From contig OZ038526.1 of NCBI GenBank assembly GCA_964036665.1, forward strand, positions 37,076,001 to 37,140,000: a stretch of DNA of 64,000 bases, read 5' to 3'. This document shows, in pieces, positions 1 to 14,029 of the stretch (the first letter of the stretch is position 1; each line of letters opens with the position of its first letter). The notes beneath the pieces are model-generated. The model did no database searches, was not told the origin of the DNA, and saw nothing but the letters and a program-made list of their open reading frames with translations. This DNA is from Gordius sp. MW1 (lineage: Eukaryota > Nematomorpha > Gordioida > Gordea > Gordiidae). The position numbers and the translations under genes are program-made.

Positions 1-2631
1 AGTTACAGTTACTTTTTATTAAATTGTTTCAAATTAAATATCAAAATTACACGTCTAGTTTGTGTTAATCACTTTAAATTTAAATTTTCTTTGTGGATCA
101 AATTTGAATTTCGAATAGATAGTCCATCCTATCAGTAAATTATTACTATTATTTAAAATATTATTTTAGAACATTGTATTCATATCTGCAAAGTTTAAAA
201 CTAAAAAACTATAATAACTGACAAATTCAAAATTTTGATTAAAAAGTTTATATATTATTTATTTGCAGGTAAAAAATGTAATATTTTGTAATTATTTCGG
301 CCATCTAAATTAACATTTAATAAATTTTAATTTATTATCTCCTATCAACTGGTTTGTAAAAATACCTTTTTTTATACATGTGCGAAAGAGATTTTTATCA
401 ACATAAAGAATCTTATAATTATTGCCCAACCTCTAAATTTAAATTTTGATCATTTGGCCATTTGATAAACTACTTATAATAAAAAAATTATGATGGTTAT
501 TAAATTAATAATTCAAATCTATTATTTAGTCTAAATTAGCATTTATATCTGCAAAGATTTTGAACGAAAAAATTAAAAAATATAGGTGCAAAACTTTTAG
601 ATATGATATATTTATTAGCAGGTAAAACTTTGACTAATAGTTTAATGTAAGGTTTGGTATTTAGATTTTGGCCATTCATAAATTATGTTATTAATAATTA
701 TTGATTTCTTTCAATTTTTTGATAAAAAATAGCCCATCTTTATATAACATATGCAAAAGAGATTTTCATCACCTATAGTATTATATGATTTTGGATGAAT
801 CAAAATATCTAAATTTTGGTAATTAAGCCATTGGATAAATTAGCGATAATATATTACAATATTAATGAAGGTTATTGAAATTATAATATTTTTTTATTAT
901 CTAGCTTGTATTATTTTTTGACATGGAACAAGAGAAAACTCCCTTGCCCCTTTTTGTGATTATTTTTTGTTAGAGAAAGAAAAGAAAATTGTGCAGCCCT
1001 AAAGTAAATAAATATCAGCTCCTTTAAATACCACTACAAATTTATGGAAGCACATAAAAGTAACTATTTAAACCTTACTTCCGCCATTATTTTTTTTATC
1101 TTAATTAAGAAACAATATAAAGATTATTATTATTGTTTCTGAATAAAATTTTAATTATTATATTACAAATAAAAATAAAGATGCTGTAGTTTCAGATGTC
1201 CACCATGAGGGACTAAAGAATATGCAAGAGTTGTTAAATTATTAAGCATAAAACCATTGAACTGCCTTGTGCAGTGAGATGGACAAGTAAATTAAAATCG
1301 ATGATGGGACTTTTGCATAATTATTCTGCAATATCTAATTATCTTAAAAATTTAGAAAGGACAAAAGACATGGCTAGCCAATGGGATTTTACATAACCTT
1401 TTTGTCTTTTGATATAATTCTAATTTTAATAATATTTCAATATATTTTTGAAATTGTTCAAAAAGTTCAGAACGAGTTTCAAAGCCCAACTATTTATTTA
1501 ATAAATGCAATTACAACGGTTAATAGACTAATATTAACTTTAAATGATATTAGAAATGAGGACCACTATCCAATTCTTTATAATAAGGCAAAAGATTTAG
1601 CTGGAATTTTTGATTTATTACCTTCTTAACGTATTAAAAAACCCAAAAAGTATGACACATTTTACTTTTTTGAATTTACTAATTCATTAATTGATTTCAA
1701 AATTGATTTATATTATTCAATCATCGATAGAATAATAGCAGAATAAACATAAGATTTTCGGAAATTATTTGTAATTTATATAACTCCTTAGAAGGTTTAA
1801 ACCCTTCATCCCCCTTTTTTGCGATAAATCTCTTTTCTCAAAAATAATTAACCATTATGAATTAAAACTGGAAGACGGCGAAATAAAAATGACAAAATTT
1901 TTTGTAACACATTATAAATCTTTATCTTCAAATAAAATAAAATGCAATGATATTTTTTCACTTATTAAAATTTTGCCCCCAATAGTGTTTCCAAATTTTA
2001 TCATTTTGATTAAAATAATTTTAACTATCCCAATAACTTCATGTTCATGCGAAAGATCGTTCTCATTGCTAAAACGGATTAAAATTTAGGCTATCTTCCT
2101 AAGCTTTATTGAGCTTAGAACATGACTTTATAAATGTTATTCCCCCGGATGGTATTATAAATTCGTTTGCAACATCGAGTAAAAGGCGTAATGAACTACT
2201 ATTAAAAGACTAATTTTAATACTTAATGAAAAATTATCTGGGCTTTTAAACTTGTTTAAAACTTTTTAACACTTTCAAAATATATTAAAATATTATTAAA
2301 TTTACGAAAATTTCATCCTGGTTTCAATTTTATTGTCCATCTCACATGCTTATTGTTTAACATATCTTGCATATTTTTATGTACAACATGCACGTATAAA
2401 GCCAATAGTTTTCCAAAAAATTGTTTGTACACCATTTTTTTCCTTTATTAGTGATATCCCATCATAAGTTTGACAAATAAATATTAATAACCAATTGCTG
2501 AATTTTATACAATTGTTAACGCATCAAAACTTTCAAGGGATAAAAATCCTAAAAAAATTCATTATGTTTGTCTTTAGACGCTAAGTTGTTCTGTGCATCT
2601 CACATCTCTAATTTAATCTAAAATTATCAAA
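1..2631 (+). mobile_element. hAT-like DNA transposon, copy 1 (left end outside window)
   Basis: This stretch is repeated almost base for base at 15074-17704 with a constant offset of 15073 and no indels over the parts compared; I counted about ten substitutions, all towards the right end. It contains remnants of a hAT transposase with the C-terminal dimerisation motif (CSCERSFSLLKRIK). Homology to the other copy stops at 2631, where LINE sequence begins. The left part of the element lies before base 1. Confidence 0.75.
1381..2088 (+). pseudogene. broken hAT transposase (hATC region), copy 1
   Basis: Two open stretches, 1381-1629 and 1889-2089, are separated by stops and frame changes. The first (PTIYLINAITTVNRLI...RNEDHYPILYNKA) resembles the middle of transposases of the type annotated as zinc-finger MYM-type/TTF proteins. 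The second ends in SCSCERSFSLLKRIK, the conserved hAT C-terminal dimerisation motif, immediately followed by a stop. Several stops lie between them, so no full transposase can be made. The identical break structure in copy 2 shows that the decay predates the duplication. Confidence 0.7.
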
Positions 2632-2639
2632 AAGATTAT

Positions 2640-3255
2640 TTTTTTTACTGCTTGAATGAAAAGTTTATTTGCAAGAAGATGAAGTCACACATAACTTCTT
2701 CATCTTTAAATCAGTTATTTGGTCCCACAGTGGTGGGGGTTTGTTTTGATGAGTTTCTTCCATCTTGACCGGGTGAGTGCCATGTCTCGACTAATCTCTT
2801 TTGTTTTCATGACTTTATCGACTTGCCCTTTCCACGTGACACGGGGTCGTCCTCTTCCTCTCTTCCCCGGTACCTCCATGTCCAGTACTTTTTTATTTAT
2901 GTCATTCGTGTCCCTTCTTAGTATATGCCCATACCACCTTAGCCGATTTTCGTTAATCATGTCCGCCATAGGTTGAATACCCATTTTTGTCATGAGAAAG
3001 TCATTCGTCATATGGTCGAGCTTAGTATACCCCAAGCTCCACCCTATCATTTTAATCTCCGTGGCTTGTAATAGGCTTTCCTTCCGTGGTGTTTAATGCC
3101 CATGTTTCACTTCCATAGAGTAACACCGGTCTTACGATGGATTTGTAAGTTTTGCTCTTCAACCTTTTAGGCATTTTCTTATCGCAAAGATTGCACCGGA
3201 TTTACTTGGCAATTAGAGTTATTATTTTTTAAATCGGGGCATTGACTTCTGTTCA
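2640..3255 (-). mobile_element. 3' fragment of RTE-like LINE
   Basis: On the minus strand 3050-2715 encodes the C-terminal tail of a non-LTR reverse transcriptase: MTNDFLMTKMGIQPMADMI, then RLRWYGHILRRD, GKRGRGRPRVTWKGQ and a DMALTRSRWKKLI segment. This tail is typical of RTE-like LINE polyproteins. The same family recurs at 26690-27895 (minus), 30683-33800 (minus, interrupted) and 33805-36425 (plus, long copy). Only the 3' end is present and it abuts hAT copy 1 at 2631. Confidence 0.8.
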
Positions 3256-3480
3256 TGAAGTCACATATTTATAAACGTAAAATTTAAAAAAGACATGTTG
3301 CTTAAATCAAAGATCTAAATCATTATCGTCTAATATGGGCCCAAAGTTGGCAAATACTTTAAAGTTGTATCGCTGTATAGTCCCACATTGTTGTCTAAGT
3401 GAAAAAAGCGTGTAATATCAAGATTTCAAATCTTCTTGTTTTAATCGAAATTAGCTATGTTGGTCAACCCTTGATCCCCC
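3256..3480 (-). mobile_element. decayed 3' piece of RPDG-domain retroelement
   Basis: The sequence around 3290-3400 matches 26960-27110 (shared landmarks: CAAAGATCTA followed by TATCATTATC, and AAAGTTGTATCG). That second locus encodes the RPDG-domain protein described under 26926-27634. At both loci this piece lies beside RTE-like LINE sequence in the same orientation. Confidence 0.5.
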
Positions 3481-4098
3481 CTCTTTGCGCACTTAGTTAA
3501 TTAACGCATCTAGATTGTTTGAGCATTTTGATGCTTTCCGTTTGTTTGTTTTTTGCTTTTAGAAGGCAATGTCCAATTTTAACGTTGAAATGTCTTTTTC
3601 GCTGAATTCCTTTTTATATTGATAAGTTGTGATCCTACCTATCTAAAGTCGTTCAAGGATTATCAAGAATTTAAAGTAATTAATAATTTTTTTATTATAA
3701 GAATTTCTTTCATCACACTTATCTACGTTTTGAGACTCGAGACGAGTTTAAAGGTTTTGATAGAAATTTTATTATAAAAATTAGACTTTAACTTTACAAG
3801 CAAAGCATTTATCGTGTCTCTTTCCCATTTCATAATATTTTCACAAAAAGCGACTTTAAGTAAAAATGTTTTTAATCCGATCATTGCTTCATACTCGAGA
3901 ACATTTGAATCATTTGCAATTTATGAAATTCGCGGTTTAGTCAGACCTCATATTATCGCGCAAAGTTTCTTTTTCTTAATACAAAACAAATGGATACTTC
4001 TATCGCCAAGTTTTAAGTTGAAACATATGAAGAGTCTGATGTATATATATATCTATTAGCTCCTTTTATCCTCTTTCACCTAAATTTATACGGCATAG

Positions 4099-6805
4099 CC
4101 AAAGGTCGTACCAACATAGAGCTACGCGAAACGTTCATATTGCCTCCGGGAGTTAGCCAGGCGATGGCTCCTTTCAAATCCAAATCTCCCAGCAGTACCC
4201 CACAAACTCCCGCCTCCTTTTTATCCTCTTTAGGTTTGAGTAGCAGCTCTACCGGCCCTATAACCAAGGTATTTAGCAGAGACTATAGATATAGTATGAC
4301 GGTTAGTTAGCGGTTATTAGTAGGTACTCTTAAGTTGACTATACTTGGTCGATATTTAAATTGTCCTGCAATCAAAATTAAAACATTATAGTGAATGTGG
4401 CATTAAACCTTTTTACAAAGAATATTAGTGCGACGAAAAATTATTTTTAATACGTATTTTAAATTGAAATAAAGCAAATTTGTTGTTATTTGAATTTTAG
4501 GAGGCATGTAAAATGATTTATGGTTTGGATTTGGGTTACAACGGTAATATTAAAGCGCTAAATGAGATTAGTTATTTAAAAGTTTAACAACCAAAGTTCT
4601 AAATATCTTCGAACCACACTCTGTATTCCAGATTCGAGAAAAAACGCCTCGATCAACACCCTGGCGTATAAACTCCTCGACGAGCTACACACCAGAAAGG
4701 AGAAAAACACCCAGTACCCCGTCCACACCTCCCTACCAATATTCCGCTTATTACGATAGCGCTGCAGCTTCTCGCATCCCAAGGAAAAGTAGCGACGGTA
4801 AAATTAATATTATATCTTCTTTTTTTAAGTAATTTTAGGGGATCTCGCGTTTTTTATTATACACCCTGTATTTGTCAAAACGCTGTGCTTATTTTATAAA
4901 TTGTTGTAAAAGCTTTCAATGGTTTTGGATTAAGAAAACACAATTTATATACAATATACCGTATTCTTTTTCACGAATCATTATGAATATACCGGCTAGT
5001 TAAGAGCCGCCATAGACATGGCCGTAGCCAGCATTGGAACTAGAGGGAGGGCAATAATGATTTAGGGAGGGGCAAAATGATCATTTTTTCAAAATTTTAG
5101 CAATAATTTTAATAAATTTCAACAAATTTTTGGACTTCTTGGCTACGCCCATGGCCATAGATCTTGTATGAAATAATTCATTTTAAAAATTACCGAGACT
5201 GAATTCTTTTTAGAACGGAATAATCAGACTGAGCGTTGAAGGTATTATTTTTTGTTGTCACTCAGGTACTGGTAGTCGAGCTAGTAGCAAACCGGGCAGC
5301 AAGGCTTCTTTCCGTATAAGCAGTCGACCACAATCGCCGGTCCCCGCCTTAGCATCTTTGCCCATCAGGTAGTTGTTACAAGTAGTAAAAAAGGAGGTTT
5401 TCCTTTGCCAACTTCGCAAATTGAAATTTGATAATTCTGTTTGAGATTTAAGGAAATTTCAAACCTCGTCTTAAGATTTTTTATCGTTTTAGATTTTATA
5501 TCGCCCAATTATTCAGGGGATTAATCATATATGCAATGGCTCAATAATTTTTTGTCAAATTTCAACATGTTAGTTTATATTTTTTCTTTAAATTTATTAG
5601 GTATATGATACATAATATTAAAGGAATAAATAAAAAAAGTATTTTCAAATTTGACGAGCCAAACGCCTTGTGTCTATCGGAAAATAAATACCAAATTATT
5701 AAGTACTAAAATACTTTATTAAATATCTAACAAAAGGGAAACATTTACGAGAAAGTAAGTAGTAAAGAAGTGTAAAAACACTTTTTAATATAATTGCGAG
5801 CTAATCGAAATAAGACATTAAGTCAATTAACATTTAGTGGTGAATCCGCAAGCTAGATGTGAGAAAACAATTAGGTCTATTAACGTAGCGAAGTAGTATG
5901 TCGCGAGATATAAGATAATAGAAATGAGTCAATCAAAGTTTCGAAGTGAACGTAGTTTAATATGGCGCGAGCAATCAAATAAGCAGTAGTGGTTACTACA
6001 TGTAACCATAAACTACATAGACTGCTCATCACGGTATAGAATGTGTGTGTGTTTTTCCGCCATTTTGATGAACACTACCGTCCTATATCACATAATGGCG
6101 TTTTGCGCTGTGCCGTTTTGTTCGAACAGGAGAGGTAAAGAAAAAAGGTTTTGATTCCATAAATAAGTAAGATATTACAAAATATATGATATTTTTAAAA
6201 ATTTTATTGCTGACACATTTCATAAAAATTAAAAATGTAAAAACTGTAATGATATTTAAAATTTTTAAAAATATCATATATTTTGTAATATCTTAATCTT
6301 ACTTATTTATGGAATCAAAACCTTTTTCTTTACCTCTCCTGTTTGAACAAAACGGCACAGCGCAAAACGCCATTATGTGATATAGGACGGTAGTGTTCAT
6401 CAAAATGGAGGCAAATTTCACACACAATTTGCCATATGGAACATATGACATGGGCAGTCTATGTAGTCTATGCATGTAACATGAAGATTTATAATTATAT
6501 CATTTCCCTACTAAAATACCGTCGTTTTATAATCCTATTCCTTCAGGTCTCACACTCCAACCACGCACGTAGTATCTAGCGGTTACGGACAATTAACACC
6601 CACGCCTAAGCATCAATCCTCGGGCACTAGTGGAGTTTTTGAAAACGGAGCTAAATCAACCCCTAGCACGGGCAACTGTATCAAAGGAAAGGGTGGAAAA
6701 AGTCCAAATACCCCAAACCCCCCTCCCACTTTTAGTTCTTCCAAAAAGCGATTAACCAGCGGAGCACACCTTCTTCGTCTAAATAAGGATCCTTTCGGTC
6801 TTTAA
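4099..6805 (+). CDS. shot-like: spectraplakin C-terminus (Shot/MACF1-like), last four exons
   Basis: Exons 4099-4268, 4632-4797, 5266-5368 and 6547-6805 join in frame with consistent phases and GT/AG sites. Exon one reads GRTNIELRETFILPPGVSQ followed by AMAPFKSKSPSSTPQTP; this is the segment that follows the microtubule-binding GAS2-related (GAR) domain in spectraplakins, giant linkers of actin and microtubules. Later exons are Ser/Pro/Arg-rich (SYTPERRKTPSTPSTPP; GTGSRASSKPGSKASFRISS), like the disordered tail of MACF1 and Shot, which in that family carries end-binding-protein motifs. The protein ends DPFGL with TAA at 6803-6805. The GAR, spectrin and EF-hand parts lie upstream of the window. 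Family call firm; exact paralogue not provable here. Confidence 0.8.
5017..5153. mobile_element. hAT-type MITE, CATGGGCGTAGCCAGG family
   Basis: A 137-bp element with ends CATGGCCGTAGCCAG and GGCTACGCCCATG. It is flanked by a perfect 8-bp duplication GCCATAGA (5009-5016 and 5154-5161). It lies in a spectraplakin intron. Confidence 0.85.
5995..6482. mobile_element. fold-back (long inverted repeat) element
   Basis: The left arm, about 5995-6208, is the near-perfect reverse complement of about 6249-6482; both carry landmarks such as ACTACATAGACTGC and TTTGATGAACACTACCG. The spacer is about 40 bp. Apparent ORFs inside are products of the palindrome. It sits in the last spectraplakin intron. No transposase is seen, so it is a non-autonomous fold-back or MITE-like element. 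Confidence 0.8.
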
Positions 6806-7151
6806 AGGGGGCCTTTTGTTTTATTGCACCGCCGCTCAACTATTTTTTTTTATTTTTTGCATTTACTTTTAAATCATGTAAATATATATTAAACGCACGA
6901 AAAATTATTATTACTATTATTATTGATTACAATACAGGCGAAGCGATTTATAAGAAATTTTAGCTTAGGCTTATATGATTCGGCTATACTAATTTACGTT
7001 TGTAATTACTATTTTTATCGTTGTGAATTTTATTTAAACAAACAATTCTTTAATGTCATACGTTTTATGTAATTTTATGGCATTCCATATTTTATACAAC
7101 AAACACCTGTAATTTTATCAATTCTACATTACTAATCATGTAATGCTTCAA

Positions 7152-7157
7152 AATAAA
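7152..7157 (+). promoter_or_regulatory. candidate polyadenylation signal of the spectraplakin gene
   Basis: AATAAA about 350 bases after the stop codon at 6805, in an AT-rich stretch with no coding signal. This would give a 3' UTR of about 370 bases. An assignment from sequence alone. Confidence 0.4.
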
Positions 7158-7645
7158 TGCATTTATTATGCAAGTTTTATTAAAAAAATTATATATATGA
7201 ATAGAGGCGTGAAAGTTAATTCAAATTACGAATTTGTTAAGTAGTCTAAGAGTATTTAATATATAGGTATTAATACATATTTTGTGAAGATGAATGAAAT
7301 AAATAAAAAAGTTACATATTTTTAATATTTGGAAGACATTCCAAATTAGCCATTGAATTATATTTATAAATAGTAATGCCGATTGTCTGTCATATGGAAA
7401 AGGATTCGCGATTATTATGGAAGAGCAACGAAATTTGGTTCCCTCCTTTTAAATAATTTTTAGCCTCGGGGCCAAAGGTTATGAGAGTGGTTGTCGCAAT
7501 GTGGCAAAAAATATAGTTTTGTTCAGTTCCGAGTATTTCGAAATTTTAGGAGCATCGGCTGTAGAGAGAGGATCTTTGTTTTAGTTAGATTGGGCGAATG
7601 TCGCAAGCCAAACAAAGTCCTTTTGCCAATGTGCTAAAATTTGTG

Positions 7646-7782
7646 CATGTGCGTAACCAGGAGATAAATGATTTAGAGAGAATTTTTAAATTTTGACCAC
7701 AGTTTTAAACGATTTTTTTAAATTAGGGGGGAGGGAGGGCGAGACAGCTGCCCTTCCCCGCCTTCGCCTGGCTACGCCCATG
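7646..7782. mobile_element. MITE, CATGGGCGTAGCCAGG family, diverged
   Basis: Left end CATGTGCGTAACCAGG and right end CCTGGCTACGCCCATG, with a purine-rich (GGGGGGAGGGAGGGCG) interior before the right end. No clean target duplication was recognised. It lies between the spectraplakin 3' end and the kinase gene. Confidence 0.65.
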
Positions 7783-8836
7783 GATAGGCGTCTTAAATTA
7801 AAAACCTTTTGTATATTATTAACTCAAATCATAAATTTACTTAATAAATAAGTCTTATAATTTACTAGTTCCTTCATATTAATTACTAAGTTTAAGTTTA
7901 TTTTTAAGAGTACCTAGTCCAATTCCGAATGGAACGAGAATTATAATTCAAATTAATTTTATAAGGACACAATAGCTCATTTTAAACTTTGTTTTAACAG
8001 CTCTTTGCATGAATTAGGTTTTTAAAATTGTTCTTTTCTAATAATATTTTAGAAAATATATTAATTTCGTTTACCTTTCTGTTCGCTTAAAGTTATGGAA
8101 TGAAAACAAAACACATTCATTGGGTTATCTCTAAAACCTGATCTAAAACCGTTTTATTCTAATAGCACAATATCGAGTAAGAATTTGGCCTTAAAGATAA
8201 ATTTATATATTCTTAAACTAAAATTAAGGGGAACTCAAAATTTGTATTTTTGTAAAGTAAAAATATAGCTATGGTTGGAAGGCGCTAAAATTTACTTTAC
8301 AAAACAAGGGCTTTATGAATCCCCCCTAACTATAGGTTTAAATGGAGAACTGGATTAAATGATTGAGCTTCGGGCTCGGGGGCCTGCTCATGGCAAACTC
8401 AAAACAGATCATAGCCAAGAAATTATAAAATCAATTTACCCAACTATGATTTAAAGATATATAGCTATACTTACAACCCCTCTTCACTGTGATTTTTTAA
8501 TGGAAATTGTTGCATTTTATTCTTTTTTTAATATATACATGCAAGAACACCGAAAAAATATATTTAAAAAGGAAAAACTACTTTATTTTATATCGAAATA
8601 ATTTGAAGATCTTTATAAAAATTAAAATTAGTCATAGGTTTTAGCAGGATAAACGATTCTTATCTAGTAATAAATTAAGGTTGTTCATGTTCTAAAGCAA
8701 TTCCACTCATAAATATTAACTATATAAATTATTTAAATTATACGATTTAACAAAGATGTTCGCGATTTTCGAGCTCGGGTCAATCTTGGCCAAATAAAAA
8801 ACATAAACGTCTACTAAATTTACGGATGCAAATAAT

Positions 8837-11256
<2,420 letters not shown>

Positions 11257-11609
11257 CTGTAAAATGAAAAGGAAGAGTTTTCAAAGCAAGGAGCATTAAG
11301 CCAAATCATGTATTAGTCGCGTCATTATTGAAGTTTAAATCGAAATACTAACGCTCAAGGAACTGCTAATATATAAATTTTGTAAAATGTAATGAATAAT
11401 ATAATGTGACGAAGTATCAATACCAATCACCAAATCATTACGTGTCTTATAACAAATAGGTATAAAATGCGACATTGATTGTTATGTAATATTGCAAAAA
11501 AATATTACAACAAATACATTTTAAATATTAAATACTGTACTGGTTTTTTATAATTACAATTTATTTTGAAATATCTTCATTTCATAAGTCTTAATACTAT
11601 GGTTCTATG

Positions 11610-11762
11610 CATGGGCGTAGCCAGTATTGGAATTAGAGGAGGCAATAATGATTTAGGGAGGGGCAAAATGATCATTTTTTGAAATACTAGCCATAATTTT
11701 AATAAATGTAAACAAAATCATAGATTTAGAAGGGGGCAGGAGCCCCCCTAGCTACGTTCATG
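11610..11762. mobile_element. MITE, CATGGGCGTAGCCAGG family
   Basis: Left end CATGGGCGTAGCCAG; right end AGCTACGTTCATG. Flanks GTTCTATG and GTTCTAAT agree at six of eight positions, consistent with an aged target duplication. Confidence 0.75.
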
Positions 11763-11964
11763 GTTCTAATTTACATTTTAATTAAATATGTGTAGGTATT
11801 AACTGTGCTTGAAAAGCCCAATCAATCAATTAAATAGGTTGTAGTGCTTCAATTAATACCATCATATACAATGTAATGGATTTTACGGATAAAATTTAGA
11901 TACCGTTTAATCTATAGTTCGGCTCCTCTACCTGCCTAAAACAATAATGCGCACCGCTACTTAG

Positions 11965-12130
11965 CTGAATGGACGTAGCCAGGGGGTGGCAGGCAGGGAA
12001 GGGTGGCTGCCCCCTGTAAATTCAGAAAATTTTCAAAGCTTATTATAATTATGAATAAATTATTAATCATTTTGCCCCTCCCTAAGTCATTATTGCCCCC
12101 CACCCTTAATCCAATTTTGGCTATGATTAT
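11965..12130. mobile_element. MITE, CATGGGCGTAGCCAGG family, diverged
   Basis: Left end AATGGACGTAGCCAGGGG; the right end decays to TTTTGGCTATGATTATG. Interior phrases (TTTGCCCCTCCCTAAGTCAT and CCCACCCTTAATCC) match other copies. Confidence 0.55.
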
Positions 12131-12708
12131 GCAACGCTACATTATTAAAATTCTTAATTTTTGTAGTATAATTCTGAAAAAAGACGTGTGGGCTTTTTGC
12201 CAAATTCCAAATGCATCCCATTAATGGGTTTAGATAATTTTGTAGTTATAGTAGCGCTGTGTCGCTCATTGTTAACTTATAAAATTTTGCCCATGTAATA
12301 AATTTTTTAGACATTCATAATTGATTAATTAACTTGCTAGAGATTTAATGGATTTAAAAAGCTAAACTTTTAATTAGTAATTTAATTTCTCATAATTCAG
12401 GCCTTCAAGACATTTACAAAAAGTGTATATACATTAAAATCTCTGTAAAGACATATTATTTTCAATTAAATTCAAAAATACTTAAGTAATAATACACATT
12501 TGTTAGACTTTTTGATAAGTTATGCTAATTGTGTTATAAACAATTTTCGCTCACATTCATACTTTTGGTACAAATATGGAATTTTTAGTAATATTAATCT
12601 GCGCAGCAAAATCCGATATTAAGACACGCCCTTGAAATAATATTTAGAACATTTAAAATAATCGTTAGTATATATTTCTATAAATAAGCATTGCCTATGA
12701 AGCAAGCA

Positions 12709-12870
12709 TGGGCGTAGCCAGGTTTTGGATTAAAGGGGGAGGGGCAAAACGTTTAAAAGTTCAATCAGGGGGGGGCCAAAACCTAAATTTATTTAATTTT
12801 TAAGGGTTTCTGCATTGAAATTTTTTTTTTTCATCATTTGGGGGGGGGAAAATAATCTCATATTATGTCT
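12709..12870. mobile_element. MITE, CATGGGCGTAGCCAGG family, one clear end
   Basis: CATGGGCGTAGCCAGGTTTT is followed by the usual GGATTAAAGGGGGAGGGG interior. The right end dissolves into a poly-G tract near 12840-12850 and no matching inverted end is clear. Confidence 0.55.
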
Positions 12871-13317
12871 AGACTTAAATAATCGTTTGCAACACAATTA
12901 TAAAATTATTTATTACACATAATATTATTGCACGATGAGTTAAATCCATTTGTCTAAGGGAATGTAAGCGTATTGCACATCGGACTGAGCTTTAAAATAA
13001 AATGTAAATTGCCGTAGTCAGAATAATATAACATGAAAGGGGAAGCGAGGTTATAATTTAAGGAAAGGGTAAAATAATTAATTTTTGTATTTTTAAAACA
13101 TAGTTTTGTTATAATTCTATAATAATTTTAAATTCAAAGTCTTTGCCGCGCAATTTTGCTAAGGAGATGTGTCACTCTCTTGTTTAAAATCACTTCCAAC
13201 CTCCGCCATTTTATCATTTAGGGGGGGGGGGGGTAGACTTGTTGTATCGTCTGAATTTAGGTAAGGAATTGTAAATGAATAATATCCGTAATTTTTGTCA
13301 GCGTAATTGTAACCTAG

Positions 13318-13380
13318 TCAACGGGGATCGAATGGTTTCACATATTTCTTTTGTCGCGCTCTGGAATTTTGGAACCATAC
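13318..13380 (-). CDS. Awh-like: terminal exon of a homeobox gene, Arrowhead/Lhx6/8 type (homeodomain helix 3)
   Basis: After a clean acceptor (TTTTTGATATAG on the minus strand) the exon reads VWFQNSRARQKKYVKPFDPR and stops with TGA: 20 codons plus stop. This is homeodomain positions 47 onward, with Trp48, Phe49, Gln50 and Asn51 all conserved. The NSRARQKK string is closest in my memory to Drosophila Arrowhead and the Lhx6/8 LIM-homeodomain group. A splice at 46/47 of the homeodomain occurs in several homeobox classes. The C-terminal extension is very short. I did not find the preceding exons; they would lie above 13380, where only repeats and a plus-strand gene are seen. It could be the tail of a long gene or an orphaned fragment. 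Confidence 0.6.
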   Translation of the reverse strand, partial: VWFQNSRARQKKYVKPFDPR

Positions 13381-13843
13381 CTATATCAAAAATAAAAAAA
13401 ATAAAAAATTTTTATATAATCCCATAGCTTCTGCTCTCATTTCATTGCAAAAGAATTTTAATTAAATGACATAACATTTTGGTCTTCAGAGAAGCAGATG
13501 TTGATAGGTAGCATAGTTGTGATTTAATTGTTTTTGTTACTAATTTTATAAATCTTATCTTTAAAAACTTTGCATAACAAAGTCCGCGGCAAAGGCTTGG
13601 AAAAAGGATGGAATTTAAGCAACAAGACTTACAAATTGAAGACTTTAATTGGAAAAATGGCTTAAATGGAGTTTAATTTAATTTCGACCAAAATATATTA
13701 CTTATTACACTTGTTATTTTGTGGTTATATGTTAAAATAAAATGTATAAACTCAATTTTAAGGACATATTTCTTGCCTGGCATAATTACGATAAAGCCTT
13801 TAAAGATGCAATTTATGGGCTCACTTTCCATTTTCCGAAGTAA

Positions 13844-13945
13844 CGCACCGAACGTGTAACGCACCTTCGTGTAACGCGCCGAACGTGTAACGAATCTTCA
13901 TTTAACGCCGAACGTGTAACGCACCGTCATGTCACGCTCTGAGCG
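13844..13945. repeat. short tandem repeat (CCGAACGTGTAACGCAC)
   Basis: Four to five imperfect units of about 20-30 bases built on CGAACGTGTAACGCACC, with variants CTTCGTGTAACGCG and CTTCATTTAACG. Far more GC-rich than its surroundings. Confidence 0.75.
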
Positions 13946-14029
13946 CTTATGCCTCTCTAGATATGGTTTTTGCTAGGGCGTATGTTTAATTGCTATGCAA
14001 TTTATGATTTTTTTTTAAATTACTATTTA

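Noticed and set aside
4076..4782. Minus-strand ORFs at 4076-4267 and 4576-4782
   Set aside because: They are antisense shadows of two spectraplakin exons that splice in phase on the plus strand.
6083..6277. Minus-strand ORF of 64 codons
   Set aside because: It lies inside the palindrome and spans its axis; an artefact of the inverted repeat.
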